A stretch of 44,562 nt of DNA from Sphingobacteriales bacterium TSM_CSS (GTDB lineage: Bacteria; Bacteroidota; Bacteroidia; Chitinophagales; UBA2359), in NCBI GenBank assembly GCA_002212985.1, contig NBMY01000056.1:1-44562 (forward strand), read 5' to 3'. Under the pieces are notes generated by a model. That model ran no database searches and was not told where the DNA came from. It saw only the letters and a program-made list of their open reading frames with translations. Position numbers and translations under genes: made by a program. Of the stretch, positions 24,594 to 33,598 are shown in pieces; the stretch's first letter is position 1, and each line of letters opens with the position of its first letter.

Positions 24594-27500
24594 TTAGAAG
24601 TTAAACATTAACCCTAAGCGCATTCTGCGCGGAATACTGTAATTATTGGGATTGTTTACCTTAATGTTGTATTGGTCAACAAAGGATTGTTGGCTAACCT
24701 GTGCGCGCACCACTTCCTGTCCGGCTGCCGAATTGATAAAGCCATCGTCATCGGGGCTGCCGGTAAATCCGTAAACGTTAACTACGTTGTCGGCATTAAG
24801 CAGGTTTTGCACCAACAGGTAAATATTGATATTGCGGTCGGCTTTTCCTTGCTTACGTCCGAAGCGGAGCGGAATATCGCGTTCCAAACGGGCATCTACG
24901 CGGAAGTTAAAGGGCAAGCGCGAGCCATTAATGGTTCCATCTAACTGGCTTTGGGAACGAACACCAAACTGTGCAGAAGGTGTGGGGTTAGCCTGTCGGG
25001 AGTAGGGTGTGCCTGAACGGGCACGGAAGATGAGGTTTAAGCCGGTATTGGCCAAAATATCTTTTCCAAAAAGTTTGGGTCCGTTGTAGTCTTTCCCGTT
25101 TCCGTAGCGGTAGTCCACATTCATGTTAAGCATATGGCGGGCATCGAAATCTACGGGAGTAACAGTACGCAGGTTGGGTTGTCCAAAGTCAATAAGTGCC
25201 GATTGCGAAGTAACACCCGAGCCGGTTGCATCGGCAAACTGCAGGGTGTAGTTGGCAGTAAGTTGAAGGTTGCCTGTTCTTCTGAGGTCGAAGGCAAACT
25301 CAAGCCCTTTAACCGTACCGAAGTCAATATTGCCAAAGGTGTTGTAGGAACTGGGGTAGGCAAACGGCACGTTAATTACCTGTACCATATCTTTGAGTTC
25401 GCGATAGAAGGCCGAAATGGTTATTGCCGATGAACTGCTTACTTTTTGTTTAAACCCTATTTGGTAATCTACGGTGCGTTCTGGTCTAAGGTTGGGGTTG
25501 TTAAACAAACCGCCAATAGCGTTTTCGGCAAAGAAGTAGTAATCGTAAGGCGTGGTAAATGAACGGCTTTGGGGGCGTTGCGACAAAATATCATAGTGGG
25601 CAAAGAAAATAGCCTCATCAGATATTTCGAAAGAGAAAGCTACGCGAGGCATTACCGTAATTTGGGGTTTATAATCTTCAAAGGCTAAAGTGGGGTCGTA
25701 GTTTTCGTTTTTCACGTCGCCTTCGGGATTATCGGTAAGCGGAGCAGCAAGATAGGGATTAACCGTACCACCGGCGGCCAATACACGGGGGTCGCTTATG
25801 GCTAAACCGTTGTTATCATACCACTGAACACCATCGCGGTAGCCCAATATACGGCTGGGGTTTACCTCGTTATCTACATATACCACAAATTCGTCGCCAA
25901 TGGTGCCGGGGTGGGCGCCCAAGTTGCTTACTTCACCGGCTTTGCGGGTAGCATATAGGGGCGAGTAAAGGTCTTTGGGTACTTTTTGGTTGGCGTCATA
26001 ACGGTCAACCCGAACACCTACGTTGAAAATAAGGTCTTTAAAGGCAAATTTGTCCTGCACAAAACCTGCCATGTAAATTGGGCGGAAAGCGCCGATGGGG
26101 CGTGTATAAATATCCTCGTCTTCGTTGCGCTCTTTCCAGAAATCTTCAAAGGCGGGTTGAGTAGTGAGTTTTTTGCCCAAGTAATCATAACCGGAATAGG
26201 CTACATAGTTGTTTCCGTTGTTAAACAGTTCATCGGGCGAGAACATATCGAGCGAGAAATCTTCAGGGCGATATTCGTCAACATTTACAATGTCGAGCGA
26301 GCCAATTCCGAATTTTTCCCTGAATTTGCGGTCGAAATAAGACTGTTCGGCGCGAATGAGGTTATATGTAATGGTATCGGTATAGGGGTTAAACACGGCC
26401 GTTTGTCCGTCGTATTCCGAGAACGGAATAGCCTGCCCGTTAATAAGCAGAATGGGGTTGTCGAGGTCGCGCACAATATCTCTTCCGAAACGGGCTATAC
26501 GGTCAAACATAAGGTTCCACAAACCTATAGGGAATACGTCGTAAGAACGGTCAATGCGTTGTTCGTATTCAAAGCCAAATTCTATGGCGTGTTTGTTGCG
26601 ATCTGAAGCGCCGGGGCGTTTAATGTCAACAGAGCCGTTAAACACTACGCGAGCCTGATCGTTTTCGTCTTTCTGGTAAGCGCCATAGGGTGTTCCGGGC
26701 GTGTACCACAAGTTATAGGAAGAGTTCAGCGAAGCCGGAACATTGCCATTGATAATGCCGCCGTTGAGCAGAATTTGGTCGAGGTTGGTGTAAAAAGCAT
26801 TGCTGTTGCCGGCTGCCAGTTGGTAGTATTGCAGGTTGTGGTTGTCTTTATCAATGTTTACCCCGCCGGCCTGGTAGGTTACAAGAGTATCTCTAAAGCC
26901 CTGAAATTCGAGGCCGGTAATCGTTATGCCGTCTTTTTCCAGTGTAGTATAATCATAAGATTTTTCTCGGAAGGTGCTAAACTTACCGGCATAGCCATAG
27001 TCAAAAATGCGGTCTTCAAAAACAGGGTCTTGGTAGGTGTTAAAAGTTTTGGTATAATCAAACTGCAAAGAGTAGTATGCGTTTGAAAACACAGAGGGTT
27101 TGGCATTTTCGGCGGTGCGGTTGGCGGCATTAAAACGCTGGGTTAAGCGGGCATATCCGCGGTAGGTTTGCGCATCGCTGTAAGGCATGTGTTCTGCATT
27201 AAACAGTTCGAAGCGGCGCATAAAATCTCTGTTAAAGCCGCCTGTTCCACCTGTAAGATAGTTGGCAGTACCGCCAAAAGTAAGGTTTACGTTCTGAACG
27301 GGCTGAAAATCGAGTTTGGCAGCTGCGGTAATTTCGTCTTTCGTAACATTTGGACGCACATCTATTTTCTCGAAGTTGTCAAGTGTAGTAAGGTCGGCAT
27401 TTTTAAGAAAGCCCGAAGAAGTTTGGGAACGCACCAACGGGTTGGTTCTGATATTTTGAAGGGCATCGGATTTTGTTTGCCAGATACCAACTGCCGAGGG

Positions 27501-28361
27501 GTCGTCATCGCCCTCGTGCAGGTATTCGCCCGAAAGGAACAAACCTAAAATAGGCCGCTCATTGGGTTGCCCCTTGTTTACCTTGAGCAGGGGTCCCGAA
27601 AGGCTGAAGTTACCTAAATAATAGCCATAGGGCTCTAAAAATTTAGAAGAAACCACTTCAACACCGCCGCCCCATGTATCCGAAGGCCCGCGGGTTGTTA
27701 TGTTTACAATACCACCAGTAGCATCGCCAAAACGCGCCGGTACACCACCGGTTACTACCGTTAGCTGCTCTATTGCCTGCGCCGGTACGGCCGCACTGCC
27801 GCGCACTTTTATACCGTCAATATAGTAATCGGTTGACTCTGAGCGCTGCCCTTTTACGTTTAACGACCCGCCTTCGTCTGACTGGAATACACCTGCCGTT
27901 TGCGAGGCGATAGAAGCCACGTTACGGGTAGGCATTTTCATAATCTGCTCTTTTGTAACGGTTTGCCCGGTAGAGGTTTTATCAGCCTCCAACAGTGGCA
28001 CCTTGTAAGACACAACATCTACAGCCTGAAGCACTTCGCTTTGTTGCGAAACCTGCACATCAAGGAAGGTGATGCGGTCTGAATAAACTACTACACCATC
28101 AAACTGTTTGGTTTGATAGCCCACATACGATATTTTTACCGTATAGCTACCTCCCGGAATGGGCTTAATGGAATAAAACCCGTCAAAGTCGGTTTGAGCG
28201 CCTTGTAAAGTACCGTTTACAGTAATAGATACGTTGGCAAAGGGAATGGGTTCGCCTGTATCATTGTCGGTTACTTTTCCCTGAATTTCACCCGATTGTT
28301 GTGCAAGCGCAAGGCCCGTACCTATCAGGAAAAAAGCAAACATGAATAAAAGTCTCCTCAT
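24594..28361 (-). CDS. TonB-dependent receptor with carboxypeptidase-regulatory-like N-domain
   Basis: 1255 aa with signal peptide MRRLLFMFAFFLIGTGLALAQ. A CarboxypepD_reg-like beta-sandwich lies at about 25-105 (GEIQGKVTDNDTGEPIPFANVSI...GFYSIKPIPGGSYTVKISYVGY). The plug (about 125-235) contains STDYYIDGIKVRG and VVTGGVPARFGDATGGIVNITTRG, the typical GG/NI end. The rest is a 22-strand barrel ending in a terminal Phe (RMRLGLMFNF) as required for outer-membrane insertion. No SusD gene follows; the next genes are the 1543-aa exported protein and a PorV-like barrel. It therefore belongs to the OmpA/TonB-receptor plus T9SS cargo type of locus and not to a SusC/D uptake pair. The substrate is unknown. 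Confidence 0.92.
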   Translation of the reverse strand: MRRLLFMFAFFLIGTGLALAQQSGEIQGKVTDNDTGEPIPFANVSITVNGTLQGAQTDFDGFYSIKPIPGGSYTVKISYVGYQTKQFDGVVVYSDRITFLDVQVSQQSEVLQAVDVVSYKVPLLEADKTSTGQTVTKEQIMKMPTRNVASIASQTAGVFQSDEGGSLNVKGQRSESTDYYIDGIKVRGSAAVPAQAIEQLTVVTGGVPARFGDATGGIVNITTRGPSDTWGGGVEVVSSKFLEPYGYYLGNFSLSGPLLKVNKGQPNERPILGLFLSGEYLHEGDDDPSAVGIWQTKSDALQNIRTNPLVRSQTSSGFLKNADLTTLDNFEKIDVRPNVTKDEITAAAKLDFQPVQNVNLTFGGTANYLTGGTGGFNRDFMRRFELFNAEHMPYSDAQTYRGYARLTQRFNAANRTAENAKPSVFSNAYYSLQFDYTKTFNTYQDPVFEDRIFDYGYAGKFSTFREKSYDYTTLEKDGITITGLEFQGFRDTLVTYQAGGVNIDKDNHNLQYYQLAAGNSNAFYTNLDQILLNGGIINGNVPASLNSSYNLWYTPGTPYGAYQKDENDQARVVFNGSVDIKRPGASDRNKHAIEFGFEYEQRIDRSYDVFPIGLWNLMFDRIARFGRDIVRDLDNPILLINGQAIPFSEYDGQTAVFNPYTDTITYNLIRAEQSYFDRKFREKFGIGSLDIVNVDEYRPEDFSLDMFSPDELFNNGNNYVAYSGYDYLGKKLTTQPAFEDFWKERNEDEDIYTRPIGAFRPIYMAGFVQDKFAFKDLIFNVGVRVDRYDANQKVPKDLYSPLYATRKAGEVSNLGAHPGTIGDEFVVYVDNEVNPSRILGYRDGVQWYDNNGLAISDPRVLAAGGTVNPYLAAPLTDNPEGDVKNENYDPTLAFEDYKPQITVMPRVAFSFEISDEAIFFAHYDILSQRPQSRSFTTPYDYYFFAENAIGGLFNNPNLRPERTVDYQIGFKQKVSSSSAITISAFYRELKDMVQVINVPFAYPSSYNTFGNIDFGTVKGLEFAFDLRRTGNLQLTANYTLQFADATGSGVTSQSALIDFGQPNLRTVTPVDFDARHMLNMNVDYRYGNGKDYNGPKLFGKDILANTGLNLIFRARSGTPYSRQANPTPSAQFGVRSQSQLDGTINGSRLPFNFRVDARLERDIPLRFGRKQGKADRNINIYLLVQNLLNADNVVNVYGFTGSPDDDGFINSAAGQEVVRAQVSQQSFVDQYNIKVNNPNNYSIPRRMRLGLMFNF

Positions 28362-28529
28362 ACACGTAAATTTATGTTTTATTAATTCTTTTACTTTTCA
28401 TAAACGGGTTTTAAACTTTACCAATTAAAACACCTTGTAATGAACGGGTAAAATTAAAAAGAATGCTGTAATTGTGCTACCCGTCTGTAAAATTATGACG
28501 TAATATTGATGCAATAAGCGTTAAAATGG

Positions 28530-28537
28530 CAAAGCTA
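28530..28537 (-). promoter_or_regulatory. Candidate -7 element upstream of the TonB receptor gene
   Basis: On the minus strand this reads TAGCTTTG (TAnnTTTG). It would leave a leader of about 165 nt before the start codon at 28361. A TTTG lies nearby but not at the ideal spacing. Confidence 0.25.
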
Positions 28538-28544
28538 CTTTTTT

Positions 28545-29501
28545 TTACAAATTTGAGGTAGCATGATGTATTATTTTTTTTGCCAGTATAGCAGCCATTT
28601 TATATGTTGCCTCGTGTGTAACCCCTGCAATATGTGGGGTAATTACCGTTTTAGGGTGCCGGCACAGTTGCTCCAGCCAGTTATGTTCGGCGGCGGTGTA
28701 GGTGGCAAGGTCTTCGTTTTCAAAAACATCTAAGGCCACACCTCTTAATTTGCCATTATATAATGCCTCTATCACATGGGGGGTGTTCAGCACCTCGCCA
28801 CGTGAGGTATTAATAAGGTACACCGGTTTTTTAAACTGTGCTATAAAGTAGCTGTTTACCCAATGCCGGGTTTGTGGGGTAAGCGGCACATGCAAACTTA
28901 CCACATCGGCGTGTTCAAAAATGGTGTTCAGGGTGGTTTCGGTAATGCCACGGCTGCCAAAGCCGCTTTTATACTTATCGTAAGCCAGTATTTTAACACC
29001 AAAAGATTTCAGTCTTCGGGCAAATGCGCTGCCGGTATTGCCGTAGCCAATAATGCCTACAGTTTTCCCCATTAGTTCAAAACCGGTATTTTCGACCCGT
29101 TTCCATTGGCAATGCCGCAATTCCGCGTCAGCTTTTACCACGTTATGCAGCAGGCACAGCAGCATTCCGGTGGCATGCTCGGCTACCGAGTTGCAATTGC
29201 CTTCGGGCGAATTAAGGCAGGTAATGCCTTTTTGTGTGGCATATTCCACATCTATTAATTCCATACCCGAACCGGTTCTTCCAATAAACCGCAATTGTTT
29301 TCCTTTGTCAATGAGCTGTCGGTCAACTTTTATTTTGCTGCGAACCACTAACCCGCAATACCGGTCAATTATTTGCAGTACTTCGGAATAGGTCGTTTTT
29401 TCTAAATGCAGACATTCAAAACCAGCATTGCTAAGTTCGGTTTGCAATACAGGGTGTACTACTTCGGTAATTAAAACCTTTCCCTTCGCGTTGCCATTCA
29501 T
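28545..29501 (-). CDS. D-2-hydroxyacid dehydrogenase (phosphoglycerate dehydrogenase-like)
   Basis: The ATG at 29501 (MNGNAKGKVLITE) gives 318 aa; the frame upstream is not protein-like. The substrate-binding half contains LRFIGRTGSGMELIDVEYATQKGI. The Rossmann dinucleotide motif is GIIGYGNTGSAFA (about residues 147-159). Catalytic residues are all present: Arg in INTSRGEVL, Glu in DVFENED and His in TPHIAG. It lacks the ACT/ASB regulatory domain of long SerA proteins. The substrate could be 3-phosphoglycerate or another 2-hydroxyacid. It is encoded upstream of the TonB receptor gene on the same strand, 183 bp away. Confidence 0.88.
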   Translation of the reverse strand: MNGNAKGKVLITEVVHPVLQTELSNAGFECLHLEKTTYSEVLQIIDRYCGLVVRSKIKVDRQLIDKGKQLRFIGRTGSGMELIDVEYATQKGITCLNSPEGNCNSVAEHATGMLLCLLHNVVKADAELRHCQWKRVENTGFELMGKTVGIIGYGNTGSAFARRLKSFGVKILAYDKYKSGFGSRGITETTLNTIFEHADVVSLHVPLTPQTRHWVNSYFIAQFKKPVYLINTSRGEVLNTPHVIEALYNGKLRGVALDVFENEDLATYTAAEHNWLEQLCRHPKTVITPHIAGVTHEATYKMAAILAKKIIHHATSNL

Positions 29502-29626
29502 GATTGCTTTTTTTGGGTTTCCCGGGCGCAAACTTACAACAGTCTTGCTAAATTGTAAAAAAAACAGCAAAGCATTTTACGGCTAACTACCTCTTCTACA
29601 ACGAAGAGTTTTTAAAAAGGGTTGCC

Positions 29627-30034
29627 TCAATAATGAATTTCCATAAGTTTGGCAACATTTCTGATAATGGTGCAAACAACAATGCCGCAGGAGTAAAAAA
29701 TAAAGGTGGCTGCAAACAGGGGCTGATACTCGGGCAACTGCAACAGACTTATGCCCGATAGCAAGGTAGCAAACAAAATAATGGCCGTTAACAAAACCCA
29801 AAACAAAACAAAAGACCACCCAATATAAACCAACCACTTACCCTTGTTGAAAAAAGCAAGCACTGCATTTACCCATACATAAAAACCCAAAGATGCCGAC
29901 CCCACAAACCAAGGCGCCTCTGGGTTGCGGCTTAAAACGCTTGTCAGCACCATGCAAACCGCCGCCAAAATTGCAACCAATACAAACTGGCGCAACGGAT
30001 TGGCCTGCGGTAATTCTTTAAATGACAGAATCAT
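29627..30034 (-). CDS. Small four-helix membrane protein, unknown function
   Basis: The ATG at 30034 (MILSFKELPQANPLRQFVLVAIL) gives 135 aa. Four hydrophobic segments lie at about 16-38, 48-66, 74-100 and 107-128. Asn/Pro-rich turns (RNPEAPW) separate the first two. No family was recognised. It is 125 bp upstream of the dehydrogenase gene on the same strand. It may be an ordinary hypothetical protein of the phylum. Confidence 0.65.
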   Translation of the reverse strand: MILSFKELPQANPLRQFVLVAILAAVCMVLTSVLSRNPEAPWFVGSASLGFYVWVNAVLAFFNKGKWLVYIGWSFVLFWVLLTAIILFATLLSGISLLQLPEYQPLFAATFIFYSCGIVVCTIIRNVAKLMEIHY

Positions 30035-30114
30035 AATGCCCGTGCTTTTGCAACAAAGATACCACAATTAACCCGCAACAGGTATAATTGTTAGACGTTT
30101 GCATAAATTTTGGC

Positions 30115-30122
30115 TAATTTTG
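30115..30122 (+). promoter_or_regulatory. Candidate -7 element for the lipoprotein gene at 30206
   Basis: TAATTTTG fits TAnnTTTG. A TTTG at 30098-30101 is only 13 nt upstream, shorter than the usual 19-nt spacer. Confidence 0.3.
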
Positions 30123-30205
30123 CAATTTATTGCTCCAAAAACCCCATATCTAACCAACGAAATAACGTGCTTTTTCGTTTAGTTTTATAAATTACAAAAA
30201 CATCC

Positions 30206-30766
30206 ATGAAAGTAACTGCCTGGTATAAATATCTGTTGCCGTTTTTTGTTGTACTGATTGTGGTTGCCCTGCAGCCTGCCTGCAAAAAAGATGATAACCA
30301 GCCGCCTGTTGTTATCAACGAAGAAGAAAACGAAGTTAGTTTTATTGTAAACGGCGGCAGCGCCTATAATGGAAAATATGTAACCTTTTCAGACTTTAAT
30401 GAGTTGGTTACAAAGGCCGCTTTTGTTGATTCTATTGGCTTAACCCACATAGAAGCCTTAGGACAATGGGATAATGCCAATGTGTACATGGAAATTTATT
30501 TTCCGGGCGATACCACCGGCTACTATTTTTTGCAGGAACCCCAACCGCCTCTGTTCGAAATTCCCGATGACCGCTACTTTACCATTACCCTTGATAACGC
30601 CGTTTTATTTGTAAAATACCTCAACCTTGCCATTACCAAATACGACGAGGTGGGTAAACGCATAGAGGGCACATTTAACGGGCAATTGTACGACTATTAC
30701 CACAACCCCAACGGCGAAGTTATTAACATAAACAACGGCGTTTTTAACCTTAAAAGAACACAGTAA
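30206..30766 (+). CDS. Lipoprotein of unknown function
   Basis: 186 aa. The signal sequence (KYLLPFFVVLIVVALQPAC) ends in a lipobox with Cys26, followed by KKDDNQPP. The acidic tract after the Cys is common for outer-membrane lipoproteins in Bacteroidota. The mature part is beta-rich (EVSFIVNGGSAYNGKYVTFSD, DRYFTITLDNAVLFVKYLNLA, RIEGTFNGQLYDYYHNPNGEVININNGVFNLKR), like DUF-type lipocalin or transthyretin-like domains. No enzymatic motif was seen. Confidence 0.75.
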   Translation: MKVTAWYKYLLPFFVVLIVVALQPACKKDDNQPPVVINEEENEVSFIVNGGSAYNGKYVTFSDFNELVTKAAFVDSIGLTHIEALGQWDNANVYMEIYFPGDTTGYYFLQEPQPPLFEIPDDRYFTITLDNAVLFVKYLNLAITKYDEVGKRIEGTFNGQLYDYYHNPNGEVININNGVFNLKRTQ

Positions 30767-30827
30767 GCCCCCTGCCGGCATTACCTGCAAACTGAAAATT
30801 GAATATTAACCAATTAACACTGTGCTG

Positions 30828-31094
30828 CTACTTGCAAGCCCCTTGTGTATAGGAGGTTACGCCGTTGTTTCGGGCAACACAATCGTTGCTGTACGTTTTA
30901 CCGTCGCAGCCGCAAACGGGAGCGTATTGCATGGTGCAGGCCGCATTGGGGTTTATTAAAGAAGAATCGATGCAGGGTTTGTCTTTACCCGGCGAGTTGC
31001 CGGCAGTGGCATTGCTGCCCGTGCGCGTGTTGGTACAAGCCGATACAAAAAACAAAACCAGGGCAACGGCAATAAGGTAATTTCTTAGCAACAT
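30828..31094 (-). CDS. Lipoprotein with a Kazal-type protease inhibitor domain
   Basis: The ATG at 31094 gives 88 aa with signal LRNYLIAVALVLFFVSAC (lipobox VSAC). The mature domain (about residues 42-88) carries six cysteines in Kazal order: the PC and AAC pair, then PVCGCDGKTYSNDCVARNNGVTSYTQGAC. The pattern PVCGxDGxTYxNxC is the family signature. Kazal domains bind the active site of serine proteases. Bacterial examples are rare compared with animal ones but are known, also in Bacteroidota. It is surface- or periplasm-anchored and could protect against host, predator or own proteases. The extended start at 31166 lacks a signal and is rejected. Confidence 0.88.
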   Translation of the reverse strand: MLLRNYLIAVALVLFFVSACTNTRTGSNATAGNSPGKDKPCIDSSLINPNAACTMQYAPVCGCDGKTYSNDCVARNNGVTSYTQGACK

Positions 31095-31219
31095 GAGGGG
31101 GTTGTTTGTGTGTGGGTGAGTTAGTTTACCGAAATCAAGAACACCCTGCGCCCGTGTAGTGTTCATAAGGCATACAATTATTGGTAAAACAGATACAGGT
31201 GAGGTAAAACGGGGGTATT

Positions 31220-32311
31220 ATGAAAATTTTGCTGTCGGGTTATACGGGGTTGGGCAATTTTGTGCTGAAAACGCCTATGTTGCAGGCATGGAAAACCCTG
31301 TATCCCGATGACGAAATTCACCTTATTGCCGGCAACAGTTTTGGGGCCGAATACCTGTTGCAGCACAGCCCGATTATAACCCAAACCCATATTTTACCCC
31401 AACATACGGGCTGGTTGCATAAGTGGCGTTTTTTTTGGCAGTTGCGCCGCCAACGGTTCGATGTGTTGCTGCTGCCCTTTGATGCGCAACCCAATTTTCT
31501 GGTGGCCGGTTCTTATATTTCGGGCATTAAACGGCGTATCAGGCACCTGCACCCTACCCTGCTCAACAACCGGCTGCGGTGTGCCGCCACGCTGCTGCTT
31601 AATCCTGCCACGCACTTTGTAGCCGTACCCCCCGGCCGGCACGAAACCGAGCTTAACACCGACCTTCTGTGTATATACCACGGTAAACCCGTTGAACCGC
31701 GCTACCCAACCATGGTTGCTCTGCCGCCTGCAACCCATGTGCTGCAACGGTTTAACCTTACCAACCGCCCCTACCTGCTGCTGCAACCGGGCGCCGCCAA
31801 CGGGGTTTACCGCGCCAAAGTGTGGCCAACGGCTCATTTTGTCACGCTTATCGGGCTATTGCAAAACCACTTTGGCAATCAATACCAAATTGTGCTGTGT
31901 GGCGATGAAGGCGACCTGAAACATTCGGTTAAGCCGCTGCTGCAGCTATTGCCCGATGCCGGAAACAACCTTGTGAACACCGCCGGACAAACCTCACTGC
32001 CCGATTTGCTGCAACTTATCAACCATGCAGCTTTGGTTATTTGTCATGATTCGGGCGTTATGCACATTGCCGATGCCCTTCAAAAACCGCTTATTGCCCT
32101 TTACGGGCCAACCGATTTTACCCGTACCAAGCCGCTTAAACCAACTTCCCGAATACTTTTTTCACAAACACCTTACCTTAACGCCATGTTTGGCTTTGCA
32201 AAAACCGAAGCCGACCTTGAAAAAGAAGGAGTACAACAACAAGCCATGGAAGCCCTGTCTCCGCAAGCCGTATTTCGGGAAACGGTAAACTTGTTAAACA
32301 AAAAGGAATAA
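31220..32311 (+). CDS. Glycosyltransferase family 9 (heptosyltransferase-like)
   Basis: 363 aa with a GT-B fold. The N-domain opens with MKILLSGYTGLGNFVLKTPMLQAWKTLYPDDEIHLI, the GT9 opening GxGD-like loop with GN in place of GD. The C-domain has YLLLQPGAANGVYRAKVWP, IVLCGDEGD and ICHDSGVMHIADALQKPLIALYGPTD, which is the ADP-heptose site (DSGxxHxA). GT9 enzymes add sugars to the lipopolysaccharide core. It is not adjacent to the lpx cluster but fits the same envelope process. Confidence 0.88.
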   Translation: MKILLSGYTGLGNFVLKTPMLQAWKTLYPDDEIHLIAGNSFGAEYLLQHSPIITQTHILPQHTGWLHKWRFFWQLRRQRFDVLLLPFDAQPNFLVAGSYISGIKRRIRHLHPTLLNNRLRCAATLLLNPATHFVAVPPGRHETELNTDLLCIYHGKPVEPRYPTMVALPPATHVLQRFNLTNRPYLLLQPGAANGVYRAKVWPTAHFVTLIGLLQNHFGNQYQIVLCGDEGDLKHSVKPLLQLLPDAGNNLVNTAGQTSLPDLLQLINHAALVICHDSGVMHIADALQKPLIALYGPTDFTRTKPLKPTSRILFSQTPYLNAMFGFAKTEADLEKEGVQQQAMEALSPQAVFRETVNLLNKKE

Positions 32312-32390
32312 TTATTTTTAGCATACAAAATATTTTCGGCTAAAAACAATACCCTTAGAGGCTACACGAAAAGTATCTGTATAAGGTTAT

Positions 32391-32423
32391 AGACATCGGA
32401 TATTTTTGAAATATCCGATGTCT
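32391..32423. other. Perfect 15-bp inverted repeat downstream of the GT9 gene
   Basis: AGACATCGGATATTT (32391-32405) and AAATATCCGATGTCT (32409-32423) are exact inverse copies around TTG. No long U-tract follows, so it may be a terminator with weak tail or a small repeat element. It starts 80 bp after the stop. Confidence 0.65.
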
Positions 32424-32526
32424 TATGGCCCCAAAGCGGCGCAATCAAATGCGTTGAATGGCAGGCTTTATTGGTAATTTGTTGGTAATTTATTGCCGCT
32501 TTCGGGCATTATTTGCACACTTTATT

Positions 32527-32534
32527 TAATTTTG
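32527..32534 (+). promoter_or_regulatory. Candidate -7 element for the SPFH/NAD-kinase-like operon
   Basis: TAATTTTG fits TAnnTTTG, 41 bp before the ATG at 32576. Upstream is a direct repeat TTGGTAATTTG/TTGGTAATTTA (32471-32492). Confidence 0.35.
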
Positions 32535-32575
32535 GGCACTAATTGCATTTATTCACCACACCAATTCATAAAAAC

Positions 32576-33598
32576 ATGTTGGGTATTAAGCATGTAAAGT
32601 TCGATTCAATGACCTACGTCTTTCACTACAAAAACGGGAAAGTGGTAAAGGAAGGGCGCGGGTTGTCATTTTTTTACTTTGCCCCTACCAGTTCTATTGC
32701 CGCCATACCCATAGGCAGCAACGACCTGCCCTTTATTTTTAACGAATCTACCGCCGACTACCAAACCATTGCCATACAAGGACAAATTACCTACAAAGTA
32801 AGCGCCCCGGCCACCTTAGCCGATATACTTGATTTTACCCTGAACGACAATGGCGAATACAACAAAAACGACATTGAAAAGCTAAACCAACGCATCATTA
32901 ACGAGGCGCAAACGGCAACCTCGTCTTTTATTTCGGGGTTGGGGCTTAAAGATGCCATTCGGGCAGCAAAACCCATTGAGCAAAGAATACTGGAAGGTTT
33001 GCAAACATCGGCAGCCATTGGAATTTTGGGCATTGAAGTATTGGGAGCCAACATTTTATCTGTTAGCGCCACGCCCGAAATGAAACGCGCCCTGGAAACC
33101 GAAACCCGCGAAAAACTGCAACAGGAAGCCGACCAGGCCATTTACCAGCGCCGCAATTTTGCCGTAGAACAGGAACGCAAAATAAAAGAAAGCGAACTGA
33201 ATACCGAAATTGCCATAGAAGAAAAGAAAAAGCAAATTGCCGAAAAACAAATGGAAGGCAAAGTGCAACAGGCCGAAAATGACCGAAAACTGCGTGAAAT
33301 GCAGGTGGCCGCCGATATTTCTGTTGAAAACCAACGCAAACAACTGTTGGAACAAAAAACCGAAAACGACCGAACCGAAGCAAAAACACAAGGATTTGTT
33401 ATTGAAACCGTACTGAAACCCTACAAAGAAATTGACTGGAAAACGTTGGTTGCGCTTAACAACAACCCCGACCCGAAATTTAATATTGCTCTGGCTTTCA
33501 GGGAGTTGGCCGAAAATGCAGGTAAAATAGGTTCGCTCAACATAAGCCCCGAACTGCTCGACGCTTTGTTAACCGATAAGAAAGCTACCGGCAAATGA
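32576..33598 (+). CDS. SPFH/Band-7 domain protein
   Basis: The ATG at 32576 (MLGIKHVKFDSMTYVFHYKNGK) gives 340 aa. An SPFH domain (about 1-175) with YFAPTSSIAAIPIGS, IQGQITYKVSAP and a flotillin-like GLGLKDAIRAAKPIEQRILEGL, plus LGIEVLGANILSVSATPEMKRALETE. From about 175 to 275 a long charged helix rich in Glu/Lys/Gln follows (ETREKLQQEADQAIYQRRNFAVEQERKIKESE, EKKKQIAEKQMEGKVQQAE), a likely coiled coil. No signal peptide or transmembrane helix. The stop overlaps the start of the next gene as ATGA (33595-33598), so the two are translationally coupled. SPFH proteins form ring scaffolds at membranes. Confidence 0.85.
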   Translation: MLGIKHVKFDSMTYVFHYKNGKVVKEGRGLSFFYFAPTSSIAAIPIGSNDLPFIFNESTADYQTIAIQGQITYKVSAPATLADILDFTLNDNGEYNKNDIEKLNQRIINEAQTATSSFISGLGLKDAIRAAKPIEQRILEGLQTSAAIGILGIEVLGANILSVSATPEMKRALETETREKLQQEADQAIYQRRNFAVEQERKIKESELNTEIAIEEKKKQIAEKQMEGKVQQAENDRKLREMQVAADISVENQRKQLLEQKTENDRTEAKTQGFVIETVLKPYKEIDWKTLVALNNNPDPKFNIALAFRELAENAGKIGSLNISPELLDALLTDKKATGK

